Part shown: positions 21,641 through 35,800 of the stretch, one piece after another | Position numbering within the stretch: position 1 is the first letter of the stretch | Layout: every line of letters begins with the position of its first letter | Assembly (NCBI GenBank): GCA_964058845.1 | Contig: CAXKVR010000046.1 | Coordinates: 1 to 64,000 of the forward strand | Direction of reading: 5' to 3' | DNA from: Carex sylvatica | Taxonomy: Eukaryota > Streptophyta > Magnoliopsida > Poales > Cyperaceae | DNA length: 64,000 nt | Translations under genes and position numbers: made by a program | The notes under the pieces: model-generated | What the model was told of the DNA's origin: nothing | The model's database searches: none | What the model saw: the letters and a program-made list of their open reading frames with translations, nothing else

Positions 21641-24600
21641 CGGTTGAGAGAGACAGATTTAAGGGAATTGAGAGGGAAACATTAGATTCAGGGAAAAGGA
21701 ATGTATGTATAGAGAGTATGTGATTCAGGTCATAAACTTAGATGAAACTTTGATCTCTTTTTTGTTTTCTAGTTATCACATTTTGTTTTCACTGAACACT
21801 TATAGCTTGAATGACTTGTGGTTTCGTTCTTTTCCATGTCCAGTTTTCTGCATCTGCTCCTTAGTTATTGCTTTAATTTTGCCCTAAGAAGCAATCCATC
21901 TAATTCTTGTTATTATGTGAAACTGCTCTGATGCTGTTTTATCAATTGCTTTTATATGTTGTGTCCTTGCGAGCTCCTTAGTTATTACTTTTATATGTTA
22001 TTGTTATGTATGCTTTTAACGTGTAGCATGGAATTATCTGATTATGATGGTCATTCCCATGATTAGGTAGGTATATGCTTAATTATTACAGCCACAGGCA
22101 TTTGGAATGTCATGTGGAGGAAGGGTTCTCTTGCAAAGCCCTATCTAATTTTATCTATTTTTTAATCTCTCTTTACAAAAAGATTAGTTGCTTTTAAATT
22201 AAGTAATCTAAATTTGCTTTATGCATTTACCATTTTCTTTGTTGTCAAACCTAAAAATATAAAATTGTAGATAGGTTGTGCATGAAGTTGGAAACAATTT
22301 AATTTAGGGTTATGTATTGAGTATGGATTTTTAAATTGTATCAAACTTGATACATTAATGAATCTATATCTAAATTATAAAGAAGATTTTGCATGATTTT
22401 ATTTTAGTTGTTGCATTTGTGAGATTGTTAATAACTTGTCCCTTTTTTGCCTTGGAGAAATTTGTGTGGAATACACATACCATCTTTAGGTTTAATACAG
22501 TAGAATAGTCTTATTATTATAAATTAAGTTGGGTTTGTATATTTTAAGCAGCTGCCATTCCCATTCTCTGTTTTTCTTCTATATTATCTCGGTATTAGGG
22601 AAAGGACTGGTAGTGGGTTAGGGTAGGTAGGGTAAATGTTTGATCTTTGCTTAACTTGGAAACAAATTAAAATAATATTAGTCAAACTAGCCAGGTTTCA
22701 TTTTTACAAAGCAGCGTCACTTTCGGTGAGAAGAACATGGCAAGTTGTAGAGTCTACTTGTGGTGCAAAAGCTGTGTAGCAACATTCTCCTGTGCTGTGC
22801 AGGAATTTTGCATTTATACAATACACCTCTCTCAACTAGTAGAAATTGCAGGGAATTGTTTCTGATTATTTGAATTATTTTAGAGAATTTAACGACATCT
22901 AGCTCCAATTCTCCATTAATTCCAAGAAATCCTAATTTCACGGCATGATGTCCGGGATATTGTTAAATATAATAATTCTAAGGAGAGGAGAGATCATGTC
23001 ACTTGGCACTTGCTATGTGAGATTACGTTTTTTTTTTATTTATAAATATTATACTTGACGAATCCATTGGGCATGCATGACTAGTCTAACTGGATCTTGG
23101 ATTTTTACATCGTCTCGTGCCTATCAATCTCTCTCTCTTTCTATTCTTATATTGGAGACATATAGATAACATTTTATATTACATTTGGCAATTTAAGCAT
23201 TTATGTAACCATCTGCCCGTGACTTGAGGGAATATGCAGCCATCCCCTGCGCAGCTGGTTGCACGGGGTCAATACACATTTTTCAGAAAATAGGATAATT
23301 GGAATTATTTGATTTTGTACATGACACATCTATTTTGTTGGAAATTAAGACTTTAACATGATAACCACTTAAGCCTTCATTATATATAAACTTAAATAGC
23401 CAATGAATAATTAATTATGTCATGTGTCAGAATTCTTCTTCTTAACAACTGCAATAGTATGCGGTCTTTATTTAGTGTGTATGTGTGTGTGTGTTTGTGT
23501 GAGTGGTCCTTTTTTTTTTTCCAATTGGGGACACCATTTGAAGAGTAACTATGGCCCCATGGGATTTATTACTCTTCAATGCTTCATTTATATTGACACC
23601 TTTAATTTTTCATTTTCAAGGAAGACGTAATACTATTACTAGTAGATGCGCTGGCGGTATTGTGGTATGAGAGCAAACTTGATGCATTACATGCAACTAC
23701 AACCAAATCATCCAAAATCTCTCTTATTGTAAGAAGTGTATTTTACCAAGCATGAAGCATCGCAAGTCATATTATTAGTAGAGGTATACGTGCTATCATG
23801 AAATTACTAAACCCAACATGTAGATGTAGGTGGGCCATGACCATGAGAGAAGCCATAATAAAAGACGAGTGAGAGAATCACAAATTAAGATGGTAGCGAG
23901 GTGCTGTGACAAACTATTTTCATAGCAGCACCTCATGCAAAGAGTTCAAATTTTTGCATTATCACGGCCCACAGAATCAAGTACTCAACACTGAAATTGT
24001 CAGAGTTGCACAAATCTTATGAGTTGTCGCCTTTGTTCTGAAGAGATTTGTTTCTTCCACAAAATTTGGGGCAACAACATCTTGCTCCCGGAATTCCTCA
24101 ATTATTGTTTTTGCCGAAAGTCTTATATAGTATTTTAGCACAAATTACATAACAATTATGTTATTGGTAAAAGTATAATTCAAGGTAGCAAAATCAAATC
24201 TCTTGCTTGCCTAGTTTTCCAAGTGTAATTTGCAATGCACCCACTAGGAACTATATCTTGCAATGCATTCGATGGACATCGGACCAAATCCAGTCTATTG
24301 CTAGGTCAGAGCCATCTGATCTACATTAATATTCACACATACAACTTTAAGATACGTGGGGATTAAGTATGCACACTTGATGCAGATTCGACGGCTCTAA
24401 CCAGACATCGGACAGCCTCCACTCTGAAGATGAGATGGCTACTGTGCCAGAAAAAATTGAAGGCTGGTACCTCTAGCCAGGATAAATTGTCACCGACTTG
24501 CCAGCATGTCAGAAGTATATAAAAACAAGTGTAAATTCTGTATAAATTTGAATCAGTGCAATCCTCTCGGCTAGCAAGCCAGGGAAAGAGCCAAATCATT

Positions 24601-25430
24601 TCCCACCCTAATTTGTATTAAGCAAAATATAACACACTAGAGTGGTCCGGTTCGAATCAGCAAGGGCTTACTTAAAGATACAATCAACTTTATGTACAGA
24701 GTAACTTAAGTCCCCCCTCAATGGTAACAGTTACCCATTTATTTGCTTAGACAGTCAGGCATGGATCAATGGTAACTGTACCAGTGGAAGGGGCTTGCTG
24801 TAGAGATACAGTCAGAGAGGTATAAGGTGATCATCAAGATGCTATGGATGGATTCATATGTTGCCAGTTCAGTCAATTAAACGAAACCTCGTCAGAACCA
24901 CAGGAGGTGATTCAACCTCCTGAAACACATTCCTAAACATTTGCTTCCGATACAGTGAAACACCTTCTATTCTCCAATTTTTAATTATGCTGGGGTTAGT
25001 GAAAGTATGGTCACTAATAGTAATGCCACTAAATTTGAGCAAACTAGGAACAGCACATGTTATATTTTTCATTTAAGAAAATTAAGGACCACCTGAAGTA
25101 CCTGAGTTATACAGAGTTGAGCTGGAGATGACAGGTGGGATCGCCACCTGTTATGTTGTGCTCACTCATGTTTTTGAGCATCCTGGGACCAGTTTGCCAG
25201 TTGTGCAACACAAACAATTATAAATAAGACCACTTGGAAAACAGCTATTTTTATTTTTTGGTCTTAATAAAGCTCTTACAAGAAAATGTTTCACTAAGAG
25301 ACTTTCCAAACCTATACAATCTCCCCCTCCCCCCTTCCCACACCACACACACAAACAAACACGCATTAAAAAAACATGCATTCAAAAAAATAAATCCCAG
25401 TTATGTTTCTCTATACACTCCTTCAGGAGA
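21641..25430. other. Intergenic between convergent LRX and GNAT genes
   Basis: No supported exon. It includes a short TG repeat at about 23475-23505. GGTTCGAATC near 24650 looks like a lone Pol III B box without an A box. Confidence 0.45.
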
Positions 25431-28400
25431 TCATAGCGCAAGTAATATGTTATCTGAGGGCTTTGGTGAAAAATCTCTCTCTACTATCTGCAAAAGAACA
25501 GTAAATGTTATTGCTACATTCTTACAAAGTAAAGAAGGGTTTTATTGAATTTACCTTAAATCCCATCTGTTGGTACAGATTCTGTGCTGCAAAATTTTCT
25601 CTGTCCACATGAATAAAAACGTTCTCAACTCCTGTTGCACAAAGTAGACCCAGAAAATTATCCTCAAAATTTTGAGTTAATTAAATATATGGCCCTTAAG
25701 CATAAACCATTTCCCATTGGTACCTACAGTTCAGAGGTCCATATGGCCTGTGAACATTCTGTTTCCTATCATTTCTCTCCCCACCAACATTTCCCTCAAA
25801 TCCAGAACAAGAGAACAAAAATTATATTGTTCAGATTATATTCAGTCAAAACATCGGCATTTTCTGAATCTATGAGCATCAAATCATGGTGAGAATTTTC
25901 TATTTTGGAGATGATAACAATGGACTGTCCTTGAAAATCACTCTATCCAACACTCTTTTAGAAACTTAAAAAATATACTTTTTAAAAAAAGTACAATCAA
26001 CCTTCACAAAAATAGTAAGAATGCCTGGGCAGGGTTAATATTCCATGAATAAAAGAACAGTCACTTAACATTAGATAAGGTGGTGGCATATTAGAAATGA
26101 TATTCTTCATCTCTAATTTAGCACAATTATAGGTGGGGCTATTGATCTCTCGTACATATAACTGATGTGGTGTCTAATATACAATGACAACGGGGAATTT
26201 ATCTCTGGTTGACTTTAGTTTTGGTGAACTGATGCACCAGACTTTTTTTAGTAATTTGAAATTTAGAAGTTAAAACAGGAACATAAATTTGCAAAATTTG
26301 CAGACTAGGAAGTTTGCATCCATTGAATTTCAATAAAGCAGTAAAACTAGGAAGTTCGCATTCATTGAAGGCAAACATGGCAGCAAACCAAGTTCACACC
26401 CTTGCATACATCATCGATATAACAGAGAGCATGTATGTAAAGGGTTCATACTAGCTGGTCACAACCAAGGCTTTTACCGAAATAGTATACTAATGTGTAT
26501 ACTAATGTTCACATTAATAAGGTAGATGACTCAAGAGACATCTCCCCTTTTTACTTTTTTGAAGTAACGTGTGGCAGTGCACTAGATGAACTCCATGAGC
26601 TTCTCCTATGAGTAATGGAGGTCTCCATTTAGCACAACAAACAACACAAAATAGTGAAGTGGAAAAGAGATGGGAATGTCTACAGCATTTGCTGGGACAC
26701 AAGGGGTTCACATCTGTTGTATGTGGACCAAGCGGTTTGCAATCAATAAATGCAAACCAAAAGAAAAATAAAATGGTTTCTCTTAATTTAAAGTAGCTCA
26801 TATTCAAAGGATGTACCCTGACTCACTACCTGGTTCGCATTCAGTGGATGCGAACTTCCTAGTTCACTAACTAATAAATATAAAAGAAATGGTTTGCAAA
26901 TTCAAGTTCCTGTCCACTAACTTCTAACTAACAAATAAGTGCTGTTTATAATTCATTCTTATAGCTATGGTGTTTTTAGTATGAATAACAGGCAAGTCAT
27001 TTCCTTGACCCTAGCTTGATTAACACTGGGAGGAACAGCATGCTTAGATCATAACATGGAGCCCTTTCTCTAATTAGTTGCTATGAACTGCATTACTGCA
27101 TTAAAATAGCTGTCTACATATTTTTTTCACATGTCAATAACTAAAAAAACACCTGCCAACACTGTCTAAACTCCACACTAATAAGCGACCACATAATTAA
27201 TAATGTTAAGCGACCCAGATGGAATGTTTGCAGGGTCAGCATTTTAGTGGATCGTCTGCCAACTTTCATACCAGTTTAGTAGAAAAGCTGATTCACATGG
27301 CCAGTTCATGAAAAATTCTTTTGCAAATTCACAAAAAAAGAAGGTATTGATCCCTAGAATTTCAAAGTTTCAATATTGGTTCAATTAGCTATCAAAATTG
27401 TACCAAATTCTATTAAAGTGGATGGCAGACTTGTCAGAAGTCAGCCATTTGCCAAATAATGTGGATGCTGACACGGATGGGATAACACATTTTACTGGAT
27501 GTATAATGATGCTAATGCTACTGTTTATAGACACAGAATGGTACATCTACTTATAATGAAACTTCACATCCACTTTCAGTGTACACAGTTCACACCATCT
27601 ACATAGCACAGACGCAGCTGTTTCTGACATGTGTAGAACAGGTAGCCAATTTTAACATGCCCAAACTCACTTGGTACCCAGTCAACTTAGACTCAGGACA
27701 TGGACAACACCTTTAGCACTTTTGGACTGGCTAGGATACGGGTTAGACAGGCCGTGTAAGATCTGATACACACTCTAAGCTGTGTCCATGATTGAAGCCC
27801 CAAGTAGTGAGGTATGGGCCTCAAACCTTACCAACCAGGCCATCCTTCTTGTAATTATAGTGAAGACAAATTAGAATTTTAGAATAAAATATATTACTGT
27901 TTCATTAATGACGCTGTGGCTGTACCATGTAAATCCACGTACTTTTAAAATTACCATATTGTTCAATGTCAGATACCCGTTTCATTGTCTGCGCTACAAT
28001 GCACACTATCGAGTAAATATACTGCAGGTATTAAAAAATGGATCTCCATCTGCTCTATTAACAATATGTTTATGGTCAATTTGGTACAAATTGCAAACTT
28101 TAGGAGTTAAATAGGGAAATTTGGAAATTCAGGGACCAAAAGGTGATACTATTAAGGACAAAAAGGAAATTTCTTAAGTGGACAACTGATCAGAATAGTA
28201 GAGTATTGATGATGTTGAAACAATATGTAACTTTGAAACTACAGGGATAAAAAAGGGCAATATCCGAATTCTCAAGAACCATTAGTGTAAATTAATTCCT
28301 TATCTTACCATGAGAAAATGAGATATTGATAGCTAAGTATATCATGTTCCTTCCAATTCCTTGGCGGCGTGCATGCTTTGATACACACACATCAGAGATA

Positions 28401-30499
28401 TACCCAAACTGTGGTTGATCAGTCCTGTAGATATCACATATGCCAGGTTTATTTACACCTTCCTGCACAAAGTACATACAGAATAATATCCTGTAAGTAT
28501 TTGACTCCAGATAAAGTGTTAAACTGCTGAATTAGGATTTCTTCATGCTTAAACATTCCAGTTGAGGGGCCTGAGAAAAACCAAGCAAACTATGACAAAA
28601 CTAGAGCAACAATGTTGGTGCATGCAGCATGAAGGTCAAAATTAAATACCCCAGGATAAAGCTCTCCATGAAGCGGATGCCTCACATGCACGTCAAGTGT
28701 ACCAACCACACTTTGTATGGCAGTTCGCTTGCAATTTTTCTCATCATTTCTGACCTATTTATCATTTAAAATAAAAATTGACAACATGTTGAAAATAAGA
28801 AAACCGGTTAAATTATGATGAAATTTAGCAGCATTAGGTCGACAGAAATCAAGGTTCTTTTACTTCTTTGCATATCGAATGCCATATTGCAAGGTTCTAC
28901 TGGATTGAACACTTTTATTTTTGTTTAAGACTACATGGTAAACCTTACTTAGTGCCTTACTATTAATATTCAACACATTAAATCCTAATCAAACATAAAC
29001 CACCACCATCACCACCCTTCCCAACCAAAAATAAATAAAGATCACACATTTTATGTAACAACATAGTGATTCTGAGATGATACCGTGACCAAACAGAAGC
29101 GTTTCTGTGCATAATGCTTCATTCCAAACCACTTCTTCATTGCCTTGAATTGCTGGAAGAAACAAGTGTTTGATTATTTATTTGAAAACATGTAGAGATT
29201 ATGCAAAAGCTCCTTAGACATATCTAGTTTACTTCAATGTTAATTTTTTTCCATAAGAAAAACAAATTATTGAAGGAAAGAAAAAGACCAATTTTGTTTT
29301 CAAATCATTTCAAATAATAAAATACTTCCTGATACCTGTTGAGCATATTGCAATTTAAAGCGCTCTACATAGCTACAGAATATAAAAAGCCAAAATCAGC
29401 ACATAACATGGATTACAATATGCATGGTACTAATGCAACTAGCACTTTTCCAGGCCTGTCACAGAACCCTAAACTTGTTTCTTGGTTAGACCAGAGACGT
29501 GATGTCAAATCTCAATCTAAATTACTCAGCGACCTCGATTGAAAAAGGAAAAAAAATGAAAAGGAAAAATATTAATGGGTATCCACCAAATTTGGACAGA
29601 GGCAAACATAAAGAGCAGGCCATTTCAATGCCCCTCAATTCTTTCTATGGTGCTTTCCAAAAAGCACTGCAGTCAGGTATACAAGAAATTACATTTCAAT
29701 ATTTGGAATGCTTCATAAGATAAATAAATTAAATTAAAAAACTAACCGTAGATCTATTTTGTTTTCATAGTTGGTTTCAGCCCTCAACCAAGCTGCAGCC
29801 TATTCAAAATCACAAAATAAAATAATAAATGATAACAGTGATCGCAAATTGGAGGAGTTGATTCAACAGTAGTCAGATTTAAGCTTCAAATGAGCTATAG
29901 GACAGAGTTGAGCCTACCCATAATTCTACATCTATTAAAGAAACTCGGGCAGTGAAGTGGTCAAAATCTCTTCTAAGTGCAGGACTAAGATCTTGATGTG
30001 ATGGCTGTATCTCATCAAACTGAAGATCAGAGTTTTGAGTTTGATTGTTAACAAGTGGTGGCCTGATGGGCTTAACAGCAAATGAGTCTTTTGTACCACT
30101 ACTGGAGAGAAGGAGCCCCTCGTTCCTGTAAATGGTGGTAAGAACATTAAATCACATTTGATTGATAAAAGGTCTAAAATCATTGAAGGCAGTAACCCTT
30201 ACCTGGTAGCATAGGCACCAATTGAAGATGAACTACTGGGAATTGGAGTAATTGATCTGATAGCAGTTGAGTCTTTTGATATTTTGAGATTAGATATAAG
30301 GTCTTTACCACCACCTGCTGCCTCCACTGGTAGTGGTCCCTCGTACCTACAAATTTAGTCCTAATGAGAATAGAATTAATTTGGTTGAAACAATGAGCGT
30401 AACAGTGGAGAAATAGGAGACTTACCTACCCGCATGGACAGTGAGCCGGTCGATCGGCGACGACCGCATAACAGGAAAGGCCGATCTCGCTGTTTCCAT
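25431..30499 (-). CDS. GNAT N-acetyltransferase, plastid-type, 10 exons, 325 aa
   Basis: Exons (5'->3' on minus): 30426-30499, 30203-30346, 29918-30125, 29747-29799, 29336-29372, 29084-29152, 28650-28754, 28309-28462, 25555-25631, 25431-25487. The total is 978 bp with all splice phases matched. Acetyl-CoA motif A is VCVSKHARRQGIGRNM (about 255-270; R-x-x-G-x-G as RRQGIG). The C-terminal GNAT strand is ENVFIHVDRENFAAQNLYQQMGFK (split here: ENVFIHVDRENF / AAQNLYQQMGFK). The product ends DNILLAL. A Ser-rich, basic N-terminus without early acids suggests a transit peptide. A region at 160-235 (YVERFKLQYAQQ, SVVGTLDVHVRHP) resembles plant plastid GNAT6/GNAT7-type enzymes, known as dual lysine/N-terminal acetyltransferases. 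Intron 8 is 2.7 kb and holds inverted repeats. Substrates cannot be read from sequence; a GNAT6/7 assignment is moderate. Confidence 0.88.
26255..26935. repeat. Inverted-repeat (MITE-like) block in GNAT intron 8
   Basis: The left side (TAGAAGTT ... CAGGAAC ... AATTTGCA ... ACTAGGAAGTT) recurs inverted on the right (AACTTCCTAGT ... TTTGCAAATT ... GTTCCTG ... AACTTCTA). Inside are short perfect-arm hairpins, e.g. GGTTTGCA/TGCAAACC at 26734-26758 and GTTCGCAT/ATGCGAAC at 26833-26855. Ends and TSD are not resolved. Confidence 0.5.
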
Positions 30500-32835
30500 G
30501 TTCAATTCAACGAAACTTTGCTTGGGAGAGAAATGGAGGAGGAGCAAAGAGAAGAAAACCAAATTCTTTTTCTTTTCCTTTTCCTTTTTCTTTTGAAGAT
30601 GGGAATTGGGTTTGGTTTGGGTGGGAATGCGCGTTCGACAGATATCCATATCATATTCACTTTTCTCCTTCTCTTTTGGAAGTTTCTGCTTCCGATTAAT
30701 GCTTACCATATTATCTCCAATTCTTAAACCACAAACATTAATTACAAACCAAATTAACTTTCCTATTTTTCTATTTATTGCTTTTATTTTGTTCCTTTGA
30801 CATACTTACCTAGTTACGTTAAATTCTTTACACACGATTATTAAATATACTTATCTTATGTTTATTTACAATAGAAAAGTTGCTTACTCTTGCAAATCAA
30901 ATATAAAACGAAGAAATTCTGCAATCACCATAAAAATAATTTAGGAGGCTTTTTATAGGAAACAAATATCAATTTTAGAGATAAAAATATGTCTTTGATT
31001 CTTCCACATTGATGAAAATAATTTGACAAAAGAGCGAGGATATGGTATTGTGTAATGCGCATATATATCAGTTCGTACTATAATTTTTTTTTCGTTTTTA
31101 AAGTTAAAACAGTTGATTCAAATTATTCAATATAATATTCACATAAAAATTTATTTTGAAATTATTCAAAAATATATACTTTCTACCTATTTAAAAATAT
31201 TCTTAAAAATATGAAATTTAGTTATTAAATACACTTTTATATAGAGATCTAGTTGAACAGTTTTCGACTATTTTAATTTTAAAAAACATAAATGTGAATT
31301 TATAGTACAATTTGATATGCGTATTATAAAATATAGTGATAACTTAATGATTTTAAAAAAATTCAGTAAAATATTTTTATTGTGATTCAGATATAATTCA
31401 AATATAATTTAAAAATAATTTAGAATTATACATTGAGAGAAAAAAAAAAAATTCCAATAAGATAAAGAGAGCAACAATAACAAAAAAATCGCAAAAAGTT
31501 GGAAAAATATCACAAATATCCCCCCATATACAAAATGGGCCTTTGTATGGGCTTCGGCTAGTGTTGCCGACTAAGTCACATTTTTGGAAATCTTTGATTT
31601 GCTCGTAGATCAGGATACCAATAATGAATCAGAGAAAAGGCAATTAACCATCTTTTGAACTTCAATTTTTAATAGTAATGACAAAATTAATTCATAAATT
31701 TCGTGGATATAATTTATTATTTTTTAAAATTGTGAGTATATGAATATCGGACAAATTATTTACGAACTTAGTTTAATTCATCTATTGATTTAAAGAGAAT
31801 TAATTTTTAGTGTAGTTGTTAAGACGACTTATGTTATGTGCGGAAGATTATAAGCTTCAAATTCGATTAAAAAGTTTGTTATAAATATTTAAAAATTAAA
31901 ACATATAACTATTTTTTTAATCTCAAATAGAAAGAGACTTTACAAATAATATATAAAAAAAAGAGATAATATTTGACAGCGCCGCTCGCTTACTTCGCTG
32001 TCTGCTTGCTGGTTTTGGTGATGATAATGACAGTAAATGTTGGTTTGCTTTGTTTTTATTGGGCAATGCCACTCCGAACCCGAACCCGAACCCGAACTCG
32101 AACCCGAACCCGAACCCGAACCCGAACCACTCTTTCTTTGACAATTCTGCTCACTTCGCTCTCTGTTTGCAACAAAGGTCATAGTGGTTGGAGTATTTTG
32201 TACTACGTGAATTAATATTTTATCTAATCTTGAAAATATTCATTCAAGTAACAAGTTGAAGACTTGGAAGTTTTGTATACTTATTATTGGCATCAAATTA
32301 GATTAGTTTGGGCCGAACATCATATGAGCTTAACCTTAAATTGCATCCTGGATTTGATGTGTTTTTCTCCTCATATCAGAGCCGAATTTACTATGGGCTT
32401 TTTGAAAAATGTAATGATTTGTTAATCACTAATTATTACATGCATACAGCATTATAAAGATAAAATGATACAAATACAAGGCAAAAGTGACATCAAGTCA
32501 GTGCTTGGTTATATTCGACGAAGGATCAAATATGGTGGGGCATGACAAAGTCGGATTAAGACTGGATTATTTTGAGTCAGGTCACTTTACGTCACAATCG
32601 TCTTGTGTCTGATACTCCGATTCAAGTTTTTTTTTTTTTTTCAATTTTGAATTATTTATGTATATGTTATTTCGGATAGTCCGGATTTAGACTATCTTGA
32701 GTTTTGAATTATTCATGTTATAATCAAATTAAATTTTGAATCGTTTGGGTTTGGACCGGTCGGATTTTGAATAGCATGGTTTAGAGACCTCTTGATTTTC
32801 ACATCATCTCAAATTAACAATCATACAACAGAACA
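30500..32835. other. Intergenic upstream of GNAT
   Basis: Leader and promoter of the GNAT gene near 30500-30700, then AT-rich DNA without exons. A weak palindrome related to the hairpin MITEs spans about 31085-31290. Confidence 0.45.
32073..32130. repeat. CGAACC hexamer minisatellite
   Basis: About nine tandem copies of CCGAAC/CGAACC with one CTCGAA variant. The array yields Arg-Thr or Gly-Ser dipeptide frames that are not genes. Confidence 0.9.
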
Positions 32836-35800
32836 TCAAACATCATAGTCTAAATCCATATCTTCAACATTTTCGGAGAGCGAACACAAGTCCTCCCACA
32901 GGAGGTATTCGGCCCACACTCCGGAGACAGTTTTCTACAATCATATCCCAAAAAAAAAAAAAACAACAAAAAAAAACAAATAATATACACTCTTACATGA
33001 GGATCTATAATGAAATTAAGATCTAGCAACAAGCAAGGGGAGAGGTAGTAACACAATGCTAATGCTTTCTGCATCATGTTAGAAATGCATGCATGGTGTG
33101 GCAGTACAGAACTGGTACCAATTTCTAAACCAGGAAGACAAGATAAATATATTATCCCCATTACCTGAAAATAATCTGACACAATGTGCGCATCCTGGAG
33201 TGGAAAAGAAGTGCCTCTACTGTGAGACATGTAGTGGAATTTCCACTGTTACAGAAGTAACAAAAAGAAAGGAAAAAAAATGTATCAGTTTGGCCTTTTC
33301 TTATATATATGTATATTTTAATCAATACAGATCTTTCCGACAAAAAAGATGGTACAAAGCAAGATATTTTGATATTTCAAGCATCATTAGATGTTGTTGA
33401 CAATAATTTAATAACTATAAGACCTATGAGCCAAATCGAAGATTCTTAACAGAGGAAATTAGGCAATCCTCTATTGTTAAAGTTTTGCTAATTTCTAGGG
33501 TAGTCCATATGCCAATTTTTTTTTCTCTTCTTTAGCATCTAGCAGCAAGCAAGCACTGGTAGTGGTGTGCATTTCACACACAAGAAAATAAAAATAAAAT
33601 GAGTAATATTAATTAATAATAATATTAATCTTAATACCTTCTCTGCAAAACTATCAGGGACTTCAAAATCCTCCTGTAACTGCTCTTTTACCATTCCTAT
33701 GGTGTCACCTTCAGAGTAGATCACCAAGTGCTCTTCTGATTTTTTGACCTAGATAGTCCGATAGCGTAGCAACATTATTTTGTTATTTATATATATACAT
33801 GAAGAATTATAAAGTAACCTCATACCTCCATAGTGTAGAATAATTAGAAAAACATGTTTAAGAATTTTCCATACCAAAGAAAATGAAGATTAGAACACCA
33901 ATTGCACCTCTACCAGAACAATTGCACATTGATTATCAGGTAATGCAACTATAAAACAGCAAGTTGCAGCTAGTAGGATTGGCCAAAATCTGATTTCTAA
34001 AACTAACATACCTCAATTATCTACACACAATACATGGTACGAGACCTGACCAATAGAATCCAACTAATGATGACTTGTTTGAGTAAAAATGCAATTCTCA
34101 CCAATCCACTGTCATTGTCGCGTATAATCCGAAAGATCTGTAATATTCTTTCATTATCTTCTAGTTTCTCCTCAAATTCAGGTACCTTTAAAAATGGATT
34201 AAATCAAACAATGGTTTTAGAAACAAGGAACCAGACCGTGAAAAAATCAGATCTGACCTGTAAAGGTCAGTGTTAATATTATTGATTGAGAAAAAGAAAC
34301 TACAAACCCTCTCTGCATGGAGAGTAACCTCTTTCTTATTGTAGAGCTGAAATTGAACAATGTCATCTGAAGAAAACACCTACAGGTATGAAGCAAACTT
34401 CCCATAAATTAATTGTCAACAACCAAAAAGCAGAATGCCACAAAGATAATTCAGAGAAGTACCTTAAATTTCTCTCCATGGCAGAGTTCGAGAAGCCGAA
34501 GCTTTCTGCTGCTACCAGAGAATGGCAGCTGATAATACAAAAAGAATAGTAGTTGCAATAATAAGCTTATCTAGCAAGAAGAAAGCAGCAACGGATTAAG
34601 GGTATGGGTTACCATACAAGCTCATTCGTATTGTCAGTTAGTGGACCTGATCAGTATGTAACCCAGCTGGTTCAAAACCAATTATGGTAATAGTTGTAAT
34701 GCCCATATCATTGGAACCTGATGTTGGAATTCTCCGTTAAACCCCAAACTGATTTAAAGAGACTGACATATTAAAGCAGGAAAGAAGCAAATCATTTCAA
34801 GTTGAAATAACAGAAACAAAATTTCAAATCTTTTACCAGTGACTGGAGCTCCTGAAGCACAGCTTGAGCCGTGAAAATGCTCCGCATTGAGACCGTGTAT
34901 GCAGTTATCTGAAAAGTTACAAAACTTAGCTTTTTCTCAAAAAGGAGCGACATCTTTGGAAAATATTCAAGCAAGGTTTATAGAATTTTATTAGTATATA
35001 CCATTTGTATATGTTCTTGCTTGTAGTTGTTACCGATAATGACGAATAGGTAGTAGTACAATTGGCACAAGGTAAATTTGAGAGCAAACAAGAAGAGAGA
35101 AAATTTGTCTACTACTAAGCACATTTATAATTTGCCTACTAACAAGATGAAATTTATTTTTACTGGCACACTATCAGAAAAATGACACAAAATCAAGGAA
35201 ACTGTACCTTGCCAACAATAAGTTATACAAAACAGGACCCAAGATACAATTTAGATTCCAGTTAAGGTGTTGTGCATGGGTAACGGTTTAGTTGATACTG
35301 AAAATTAAGTTCCAAAAAAATTATAAATTAGAAGAGAGAGATTGTTCCACCTGGTTGCCTGAATGAAAGTAAACTTCCACACTCTGTAAGTTGTTCAACA
35401 CATGTGTTTTGGGTGCTCTGCTCGAAAATGTTGGCTACCATTTTGTACCAACAACAGAAGCCAACGTAAATGTTAGCAGAGTTAATATATATCTAATGTA
35501 ACTTAGGATAGCAAAATTCCAAAAGGGTCCCAAACACAAATTGAAAAACGGTGGGACTTCTTTGCTATTCTTTTTTTTTGAAGGTTAGATGGCTTACGCC
35601 TCTAACAATATATTGATAAAATAAGTTTTTTTACAAAGGCGTAATCTATTGTTACATAGCTCTGCCCACTGGCTTAGCTATCCTAATGTACTCAGATCTA
35701 TCTCCATTTAACTAGCACCAATTGCCGACTTCTTTTGCTATTCTTATATTGCAAAGGGTATTTTGCCAATTTCTTGCAAATTGAAAGAAGGCTTGCTTCT

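Noticed and set aside
24645..24660. B-box-like GGTTCGAATC
   Set aside because: No A box at proper distance and no cloverleaf; probably chance.
25098..25160. Alternative last GNAT exon (VAIPPVISSSTLYNSG...)
   Set aside because: The exon at 25431-25487 is nearer, has a stronger pyrimidine tract and gives a typical GNAT C-terminus.
30500..30709. N-terminal extension of GNAT exon 1 upstream of METARSAF
   Set aside because: Open frame continues but codes Lys/Glu and Leu runs from U/A-rich leader; the ATG at 30499 gives a normal transit-peptide-like start.
31923..32215. RTRTRT / GSGSGS / FGFGFG frames
   Set aside because: They are translations of the CGAACC hexamer array.
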